NCBI GenBank assembly: GCA_045805605.1
Contig: JBJMKX010000084.1
Coordinates: 1-13,012, forward strand
DNA length: 13,012 nt
Direction of reading: 5' to 3'
Source: DATBDE01 sp045805605
GTDB taxonomy: Bacteria > Actinomycetota > Thermoleophilia > Solirubrobacterales > Solirubrobacteraceae
Position numbers and translations under genes: made by a program. Numbering within the stretch: the first letter of the stretch is position 1; each line of letters opens with the position of its first letter. The notes beneath the pieces are model-generated. The model searched no databases. It had not been told where the DNA came from and worked only from the letters and a program-made list of their open reading frames with translations. This document shows, piece after piece, positions 6,725 to 11,600 of the stretch.

Positions 6725-6928
6725 CTAGTCCGAGGTACCGCGGGCGGACGAAGGTTGGTGGACTCCCGGCTCTCCCCCTGCGGCCGCGGCTTGCGCGTCG
6801 TGGCCGGCCTGGAAGCGGCCGGAGCCCTCGCACCAGGGGCAATCGACCTCGTGCGGCGAGCCGCCGAGCGTCGAGACCAGGCGGCCGGTGCCGCGACACG
6901 GATGGCAACGCTCGTCGTCGGCGGGCAT
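6725..6928 (-). CDS. Small double-CxxC zinc-binding protein (DnaJ central-domain-like)
   Basis: 67 residues. Two knuckles are visible: CHPCRGTGR at 8-16 and CPWCEGSGRF at 30-39, i.e. two CxxCxGxG motifs separated by an 18-residue hairpin-like spacer. This equals half of the DnaJ cysteine-rich domain and should bind one zinc ion; similar minimal proteins include anti-TRAP-type folds. The tail after residue 40 (AGHDAQAAAAGGEP...) is Ala/Gly-rich and probably disordered. The frame is open upstream without a stop to 7256, but the sequence before residue 1 has the Arg/Ser/Pro-rich look of non-coding frame, and ATG 6928 begins right before the first knuckle. There is no J-domain, so it is not a DnaJ. 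Function unknown; it could bind protein or nucleic acid. Confidence 0.72.
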   Translation of the reverse strand: MPADDERCHPCRGTGRLVSTLGGSPHEVDCPWCEGSGRFQAGHDAQAAAAGGEPGVHQPSSARGTSD

Positions 6929-7207
6929 GAAGGGCGCGAGGATAGGGAAACCGGCAGTCGAGGCGATGCCGCCTGGGCCATCCTCAAGCGCGCGGCAAAG
7001 CGGTTCCAAGCGCGACCTTGCGGCGGCCCACCTCGGGCACCGCCGAGCGCAGCTCCTCGACGTCGGCCCCCTTCTCGACCTAGGCAGCGGCGCCGCGCGA
7101 CAGGGTGGTCGAGCATCGGGACGACGGAGGAGCCACTCATGCGCCGCGTGGGGATGGAGGGCGACAACCACGCCAGTGGCGTGCGTCGGAACTACCGTCG
7201 ACGAGGA
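6929..7207 (-). other. Stretch without an intact gene; decayed coding remnants
   Basis: No complete gene is seen here apart from the TATCCT box of the zinc-binding protein. On the minus strand 7079-6984 reads VEKGADVEELRSAVPEVG followed by about 13 more codons and a TGA. It is bounded upstream by TAG with no start codon at its beginning, and it is in a different frame from the peroxiredoxin-like fragment upstream. Its codon third positions look coding (mostly G/C). It resembles the 3' remnant of a lost gene that I do not recognise. The other frames are Arg/Pro/Ser-rich shadows. Confidence 0.35.
6939..6944 (-). promoter_or_regulatory. Candidate -10 box of the small zinc-binding protein
   Basis: TATCCT on the minus strand ends 10 nt before the ATG at 6928; the intervening CGCGCCCTTC has no Shine-Dalgarno. 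This supports the short start and a leader of only a few nucleotides. Confidence 0.35.
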
Positions 7208-7420
7208 TCGTGCCCGGTCGCGATCCAACTGCACCGCGTGCTGGCGACAGAACGTTCAGCCGTAGTGGCGCAGCCACGCCAGGACGACGGGCTTTTGCGA
7301 CCAGAGGTCGCCGAGGCGGACGTCGTTGCCGTCCTGGTCCTGGAAAACGAGGTCGACGAGGGCGGCGGTATCCGCCGGCGGGTGCGTCGCCTGGTGGTGG
7401 TTGCTGGCTCCGAAGGGCAC
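7208..7420 (-). pseudogene. Peroxiredoxin-like (AhpC/TSA, PRXL2-type) gene fragment with TGA at the expected catalytic Cys codon
   Basis: From GTG 7420 the frame gives a short N-terminal region and then VDLVFQDQDGNDVRLGDL and QKPVVLAWLRHYG, the thioredoxin-fold beginning typical of AhpC/TSA_2 proteins, where the next residue is normally the first Cys of a CxxC-type site. Here that codon is TGA (7256-7258). Directly after it, in the same frame, comes TFCRQHAVQLDRDRAR, matching the family continuation (C-x-x-C-R-x-x helix). Homology then fades, and the second half of the domain (normally about 100 more residues) is missing. The simplest reading is a nonsense mutation plus loss of the 3' part; selenocysteine is the alternative. 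A TACGGT box lies 9 nt upstream of the GTG. The gene lies 62 nt after the SDR stop, same strand. Confidence 0.65.
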
Positions 7421-7429
7421 GCTTTGTCG

Positions 7430-7453
7430 ACCGTATCAGTGGGTTCACGAACC
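7430..7453 (-). promoter_or_regulatory. Candidate promoter and dyad before the peroxiredoxin-like fragment
   Basis: TACGGT (7430-7435, minus strand) is 9 nt from the GTG at 7420, with no Shine-Dalgarno between. Immediately upstream, GGTTC and GAACC arms (7442-7446 and 7449-7453) form a short dyad with a 2-nt centre. It would lie in the spacer between -35 and -10, where a repressor could sit. Both elements are short, so the evidence is weak. Confidence 0.25.
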
Positions 7454-7482
7454 GGGCGAGGCGAGTGCGGCGTGGGCCGGGC

Positions 7483-8280
7483 TCAGAGGCCTCGTGGCGG
7501 ATGGCCCGTGAGCTGTTCCACGTGGTCGGTCACACGCCCCAGCTCGCCGCGGGCGATGGCGAGGTAGGTGGTGATCCAGCCCTCGATCATCCAGTCCGGC
7601 GCACCGGTGGGACGGCGCGCGGCCCAGGCCTCCTCCAAGGTCTCGTCGTGGAAGGTCGCGCCCAGCCGCCCTGCAATCTCGGCCATCGTCAGCGCTTCGG
7701 GGCCGGTCAGGTCATACGTGCGGCCGGCGTGCGCGTTGGCAGGGGACGCCAGCACCGCGACCGCGGCGTCGGCGAGGTCGTCGCGGGCCACCGGCGCGAC
7801 CCTGCCCTCGCCGGCGGGGCCTCTGAGGACGCCGTCGTCGCCAACCATGTGTGGGATGAAGTCGAGGTAGAGGCTCGACCGCAGGAAGGTGAACGGGATG
7901 CCGGTGGCGCGGATGAGCTCTTCGGTGTGGAAGTGGTCGCGCGCGAAGGTGAAGGTGGCGTCGGCGGCAGCGCCCTGGAACGAGACATAGACGATGCGCT
8001 CGACGCCGACGTCGGCGGCCGCCTTGATGGCGGTGCGGTGCTGGTCGAGGCGATCGACGTCCTCGGTCGCCGGGACGAAGTAGAGGGTCTCGACGCCCCG
8101 GAGGGCGGCGCGCAGGCGGTCGCCGTCGGCGTAGCCCGCGGGACCCTTGATCTCGGCGTTCGGGAGTTCGTGAGCTCTCGACGGGTCGCGCACGACCAGC
8201 CGCTGGGGGATGCGGCGCTCGGCGAGACGGCGAGCGACGCGTCCGCCGAGGCCGCCGGTCGCTCCGGTGACGGCGATCAT
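7483..8280 (-). CDS. NmrA/QorB-like atypical SDR, NAD(P)H-binding protein
   Basis: 265 residues, the usual length for NmrA-like or quinone oxidoreductase 2-like atypical short-chain dehydrogenases. The N-terminal dinucleotide motif TGATGGLGG (5-13) follows the first beta strand, and VVRDP at 29-33 ends the second strand, where NADP preference is set. ERIVYVSFQGA (94-104), HFHTEELIRATGIPFTFLR (116-134) and TYDLTGPEALTMAEIA (188-203) are typical of the family; the classical YxxxK pair of ordinary SDRs is absent, as expected. Probable NAD(P)H-dependent quinone/redox sensor or reductase in the cytosol; the substrate is unknown. The ATG at 8280 directly precedes the Rossmann strand and overlaps the stop of the small secreted peptide by 4 nt (ATGA), so the two are probably co-translated. 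Confidence 0.9.
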   Translation of the reverse strand: MIAVTGATGGLGGRVARRLAERRIPQRLVVRDPSRAHELPNAEIKGPAGYADGDRLRAALRGVETLYFVPATEDVDRLDQHRTAIKAAADVGVERIVYVSFQGAAADATFTFARDHFHTEELIRATGIPFTFLRSSLYLDFIPHMVGDDGVLRGPAGEGRVAPVARDDLADAAVAVLASPANAHAGRTYDLTGPEALTMAEIAGRLGATFHDETLEEAWAARRPTGAPDWMIEGWITTYLAIARGELGRVTDHVEQLTGHPPRGL

Positions 8281-8417
8281 CGCGCCGAGTCCCCGGCCTG
8301 GGCGCCATCCTGGATCCAGACGGGGCCGTGGTGGCCGTGGGCGACAGTCGCGCTCGCCGCGCCCGCCGCAGGAGCGAGCGCAAGGACCGCCGCGAGCACG
8401 GCGACGACGAGGCGCAT
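8277..8417 (-). CDS. Putative small secreted peptide (46 aa)
   Basis: A 46-codon frame starting at ATG 8417: basic start MR, a hydrophobic core LVVAVLAAVLALAPAAG, and a type I signal peptidase-like AxA ending (GAASA, about residue 23). A mature tail of about 23 residues begins TVAHGHHGPVWIQDG. The HGHH cluster could bind metal, but nothing more can be inferred. Its TGA overlaps the SDR ATG (ATGA), and a TACAAA box lies 6 nt before its ATG, the same leaderless spacing seen for other genes here. Both signs support expression. It is too short to be certain, and I recognise no family. Confidence 0.5.
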   Translation of the reverse strand: MRLVVAVLAAVLALAPAAGAASATVAHGHHGPVWIQDGAQAGDSAR

Positions 8418-8423
8418 CCCCGT

Positions 8424-8429
8424 TTTGTA
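8424..8429 (-). promoter_or_regulatory. Candidate -10 box of the secreted peptide / SDR pair
   Basis: TACAAA on the minus strand is 6 nt from ATG 8417. It departs from TANNNT at the last base. ACGGGG between box and ATG lies too close to work well as a Shine-Dalgarno. The box is in the 57-bp gap after aroE, so the pair may have its own promoter or be read through from aroE. Confidence 0.3.
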
Positions 8430-8473
8430 GCGACTCGCCGTAGCCGGGAACGCGTCCCCATTGCGGCCGGCGG

Positions 8474-9271
8474 TCAATGGGCGCGGACGGCGGCGCGCAT
8501 GGCGTCAAGCGGCGCGGGGCGGCCGGTCCAGCGCGTGAGGCTGAGTGCGCCCTGGCGCACGAGGATTGCGAGCCCGTCCACGGTGGTCGCGCCTTTAGCC
8601 TTGGCCTGCCGCACGAGTGCGGTCTCGCGGTCGGCGTAGGCGAGGTCGACCACGACGGCGGCTTGCACGTCCTCGACCGGGCTGCGGTCGGGATCGGCGA
8701 GGCCGACCGCGGTGCAGTTGACGAGAAGGTCGGCTTCGCCCGGCTCCGGGGCTACCCGCACGCCGAGATCGGCGGCGAGGCGCTCGGCGCGCTCGCGGGT
8801 GCGGTTGTGCACGTACACCTCGGCGCCCGCTTCGCGCAGGGCGAAGGCGGCGGCACGGGCGCTGCCGCCGGCGCCGAGGACGAGGGCCGTGCGCGGCGTG
8901 ACCGGCAGCGCCGCGAGCAGTGCGGGCGCGTCGGTGTTGTCGGCCTCGATCCGACCGTCCGCGAACGTGAGGGTGTTGGCGGCGCCGATCGCTCGCGCGG
9001 CGGCGGTTGCGTCGGTGGCCACCGCGAGCGCCGCCTCCTTGTGCGGGATGGTCACGTTCACCCCGAGGAAGCCCGCGCCGGGCAGCGCGCGCACCGTCTC
9101 GGCGAAGAGGTGGTCGGGCACGGGCAGGCGCTGGTAGGTGAAGCCCTCGAGGCCGAGGGCCGCGAACGCCGCCTCCTGCATCGCGGGGGAGCGCGAATGG
9201 GCGACCGGCCACCCCACCACGCCCAGCCGCCGGGCTAGTCGGGGTCGGGCTTCGCCCGACCACCCTGTCAC
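8474..9271 (-). CDS. aroE: Shikimate dehydrogenase
   Basis: NADP-dependent reduction of 3-dehydroshikimate to shikimate, cytosolic, 265 residues as usual. Substrate site: HSRSP with Ser26/Ser28, NVTIPHK with catalytic Lys78, DNTDA with Asp114. Cofactor domain: VLGAGGSARAA 131-141 and HNRT 155-158, where NRT indicates NADP preference. Also NCTAVGL about 185-191 and DGLAILVRQGA about 232-242. The GTG at 9271 overlaps the mltG stop by 4 nt (GTGA); no better in-frame start exists before the first strand LGVVG (16-20). The first codons (residues 4-10) form a perfect 8-bp hairpin, which could affect translation. Last gene of the alaS-ruvX-mltG-aroE run. Confidence 0.96.
   Translation of the reverse strand: MTGWSGEARPRLARRLGVVGWPVAHSRSPAMQEAAFAALGLEGFTYQRLPVPDHLFAETVRALPGAGFLGVNVTIPHKEAALAVATDATAAARAIGAANTLTFADGRIEADNTDAPALLAALPVTPRTALVLGAGGSARAAAFALREAGAEVYVHNRTRERAERLAADLGVRVAPEPGEADLLVNCTAVGLADPDRSPVEDVQAAVVVDLAYADRETALVRQAKAKGATTVDGLAILVRQGALSLTRWTGRPAPLDAMRAAVRAH
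9243..9261 (-). repeat. Perfect 8-bp hairpin at the mltG/aroE junction
   Basis: GGTCGGGC (9243-9250) and GCCCGACC (9254-9261) pair completely around a 3-nt loop (GAA on the minus strand, TTC on the plus strand). It begins 7 nt inside the mltG stop side and covers aroE codons 4-10. With 8 mostly G-C pairs it should be stable in the transcript. It may be a dispersed high-GC hairpin or a local control element for aroE. Confidence 0.6.
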
Positions 9272-11217
9272 TTCGGGCACTTCGTCGGCGAGCGGCCGCC
9301 CTGCTTGGCGCGGGCCGCCTCGTAGCGCGCGCTCGCACGCTGGAAGGCGGCGAAGCTGGTCGTGAAGGCGTGCTCGCCACAGCCGCCGGGCTTGACCACG
9401 TAGTACAGGTACGGCGTGCGCTTGGGGTGTGCTGCGGCGCGGATCGCCGCGATGCCGGGGCTGCCGATCGGCGTCGGCGGCAGGCCCTGGTGCGTCCGCG
9501 TGTTGTAGGCGGAGGGGATCCGCAGCTGCGACTGGGTGAGCGGGCGCCCCCAGTTGCCGGTCGCGTAGCGGATGGTGGCGTCGATGCCGAGCGGGATGTT
9601 GCGCCGCAGCCGGTTGTAGATCACCCCGGCGATGATCGGGCGCTCGCGCCGCAGCATCGCCTCGCGCTCGACCATGGAGGCGATGGTCAGCACCTCGTAC
9701 GTGGTCACGTTCCTTCGCCGGGCGGCGCGCATGTCGACGCGGCGGATGGCGCGCTTGAAGGCCCGCAGCTGCTCGCCGACGAGCTGCTTGACCGGGGCGT
9801 CGGACTTCAGCTCGTACGTCGCCGGGAACAAAAAGCCCTCCAGCGATGGGGTGCCGCGCGGGGCGCCGTAGCGCGCGGGGCGAAGCAGACGCGAGCGCTT
9901 GGTGGCGGCGAGGTAGCTGCCCTCGAGGTTGCTGTTGGCGCGGATACGGACGGCCTCTTCGCGGCGCGACCGGCCCTCGGGCACCGTGATCGCGACCTTC
10001 TTGACCGGCGGCGGGCCCTGGGTCAGCCGGTTGAGCACGTCGGCGTAGGACGAGTCCTGCGGCAGGCGGTAGACGCCGGGCCTGAGCCTGTCGCGATCGC
10101 CCGAAAGCCGCGCGCGCACGTCGAAGAAGAACGACGACGAGACGACGCCGCGGCGCTCGAGGATGTCGCCGATCTTGCCGGCATCCGCCCCGCCGGGGAT
10201 CAGGACGGTCGACCGCTGCGTCGACGCATCGCCCTTGAAGGGCTGGAAGAGCGAGACGACGAACCAGATCGCCGCAGCGGCGAGCAGCAGGGCGAGGACG
10301 GCGAGGATCCGCACGAGCCAGCGGCGGCCGGGGCGAGGCGGCGGCGGTGGTGGCGGCGGCTGGGGCCGGCGCGGCAGCGACGGGCGCGACGGCGGAGGCT
10401 CGTGGTTGTCGTCCCCCTCGTCTTCCTCCTCGAGGAACGATTCGCCGCCGTCGGGAAGCTCGGCGAGCGGGATCTCGGCGGTCGCCTGCGCCTGCGCCTC
10501 CGGCTCGCGCCGACCGACGAGCGGGTCGTCGGGGGCGACGGCGGAGGGCGGCGGAACCGCAGCGGGGAAGGGGGCGGGTTCCCCGTCGGGCATGGGGTCC
10601 GGCTCGTGCGCGGGCGGAGCGGGTTCGGCATCCGCCGCAGGGCGGGAAGCGGGTTGGGGGCCGTTCGCCGCCGGCGGATCGTGTTCGGGCTGGGGTGCAG
10701 GCGGCCGGTCGGGCTCGCGCCGGGCCGGCGGATCGGGCTCGCACGCGGCCGGCGGATCGTGCTCGCCCGCGGCCGGCGGATCGTGCTCCGGCGGCCCCGG
10801 CTGCGGCTCGGCCGTGCCGCTTGGCCCTGCGCGCGGCGGACCGGGATCGGGCTCGTCGTGGACCCGGCCTTGCTCGACCGCGGCGTCGGCATCGGGATCG
10901 TCGTGGAGCGGGTCCTCCTCGGCCCTGGCGTCGTGGTCGGCTTCGTCCTGAACCCCGTCCTCCGCGACCGGAGGGGGAACCGGCGGAGCCTCCTGCTCCT
11001 CGGGCGACGGCTCGTCGACCGGCTCCGCCTCCACCTCGCGCTCGGGCTCGACCTCCTCCGGCGGGGGCGGCGGTGCCGTGGACTCGACGTCGAAGAGGTC
11101 CGGGACCGGCTCGCCCCGCTTCGCCGCCCGGCGCGCGGCGCGCTCGGCGCGCGCCCGCTCGCGCTCCTCCGGCGTGCGCTCGCGCGAGTGGTCGCCTCTG
11201 CGGAACAGCGGGCTCAT
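9268..11217 (-). CDS. mltG: Endolytic murein transglycosylase MltG with long proline/acid-rich cytoplasmic extension
   Basis: MltG cleaves nascent peptidoglycan glycan strands near the membrane and sets strand length. 649 residues, against about 340 for E. coli MltG. Residues 1-299 are cytoplasmic: a charged Arg/Glu start (10-35), then a low-complexity Pro/Glu/Asp/Ala region with tandem EHDPPAAG-like units (about 144-186) and a run of eight prolines (287-294). One membrane segment follows at about 300-324, then an extracytoplasmic LysM-like part and the YceG domain: LEGFLFPATYEL 459-470, ASMVERE 513-519 with presumed catalytic Glu517, GLPPTPIGSPGIAAIRAAAHP 578-598, and YLYYVV through GEHAFTTSFAAF 603-625. 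ATG 11217 overlaps the ruvX stop (ATGA); its stop overlaps the aroE GTG. Extensions of this kind occur in actinobacterial MltG. Confidence 0.95.
   Translation of the reverse strand: MSPLFRRGDHSRERTPEERERARAERAARRAAKRGEPVPDLFDVESTAPPPPPEEVEPEREVEAEPVDEPSPEEQEAPPVPPPVAEDGVQDEADHDARAEEDPLHDDPDADAAVEQGRVHDEPDPGPPRAGPSGTAEPQPGPPEHDPPAAGEHDPPAACEPDPPARREPDRPPAPQPEHDPPAANGPQPASRPAADAEPAPPAHEPDPMPDGEPAPFPAAVPPPSAVAPDDPLVGRREPEAQAQATAEIPLAELPDGGESFLEEEDEGDDNHEPPPSRPSLPRRPQPPPPPPPPRPGRRWLVRILAVLALLLAAAAIWFVVSLFQPFKGDASTQRSTVLIPGGADAGKIGDILERRGVVSSSFFFDVRARLSGDRDRLRPGVYRLPQDSSYADVLNRLTQGPPPVKKVAITVPEGRSRREEAVRIRANSNLEGSYLAATKRSRLLRPARYGAPRGTPSLEGFLFPATYELKSDAPVKQLVGEQLRAFKRAIRRVDMRAARRRNVTTYEVLTIASMVEREAMLRRERPIIAGVIYNRLRRNIPLGIDATIRYATGNWGRPLTQSQLRIPSAYNTRTHQGLPPTPIGSPGIAAIRAAAHPKRTPYLYYVVKPGGCGEHAFTTSFAAFQRASARYEAARAKQGGRSPTKCPK
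10669..10794 (-). repeat. 24-bp tandem repeat within the MltG N-terminal region
   Basis: Plus-strand copies of GGCCGGCGGATC begin at 10723, 10747 and 10771, an exact 24-bp spacing, with a further copy differing in its first base at 10669 and a degenerate unit near 10703. In protein each unit is eight residues, (E)-(H/P)-D-P-P-A-A-(G/C). The period is a multiple of three, so copy-number change would keep the frame. Confidence 0.7.
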
Positions 11218-11600
11218 GCGTGCGCCTCGAGCCAGCCCTCGAGCAGCACCGCCGCCGCCCGGGCGTCCTCCGCCGCCGCTGCCGGCGCCCGCTGGGCCAG
11301 CGTCGTCGTGAAGCGCTCGTCGTAGAGCTCGACCGGCACGTCGAGCCGCTCGCGCAGCCGCGCGGCGAACGCGCGCGCCTCGCCGGTCTGCGCGGAGTCG
11401 CCGCCGGCGAGCGAGAGCGGCAGGCCGACGACCACGACCGACGCATCGTGCTCGCGGACCAGTGCGACCACGCGTTCGAGGCCGCGCCTTGTGTCGGGCC
11501 GCTCGACAATCCCGACCGGAGTGGCAAGCGTGCCCGTGGGGTCCGAGACGGCCACGCCGCAGCGCGCCGAGCCGTGGTCCAGCGCGAGCACGCGCTTCAC
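11214..11600 (-). CDS. ruvX: RuvX/YqgF-family putative Holliday junction resolvase / pre-16S rRNA nuclease
   Basis: 128 residues with RNase H-like fold of the YqgF family, assigned to pre-16S rRNA 5' maturation in E. coli and proposed as a Holliday junction resolvase in others. Motifs: LALDHGSARCGVAVSD (5-20) with the first catalytic Asp8, VVVVGLPLSLAG (55-66), YDERFTT (93-99), and EDARAAAVLLEGWL near the C terminus carrying the last acidic residue. The GTG start at 11600 overlaps the alaS stop as GTGA, and the stop overlaps the mltG ATG. The sequence just before the start is a GC-rich palindrome (separate entry), so ribosome access probably depends on translation of alaS. Confidence 0.94.
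   Translation of the reverse strand: MKRVLALDHGSARCGVAVSDPTGTLATPVGIVERPDTRRGLERVVALVREHDASVVVVGLPLSLAGGDSAQTGEARAFAARLRERLDVPVELYDERFTTTLAQRAPAAAAEDARAAAVLLEGWLEAHA

Noticed and set aside
6725..7234. 169-residue protein joining the peroxiredoxin tail to the zinc knuckles in one frame
   Set aside because: The frame is open, but its middle is Arg/Ser/Pro-rich and another frame there looks more coding; ATG 6928 with a TATCCT box gives a compact zinc protein.
9370..11325. 651-codon open frame on the plus strand opposite mltG
   Set aside because: Low-complexity antisense shadow of mltG, without any domain; the mltG motifs on the other strand are clear.
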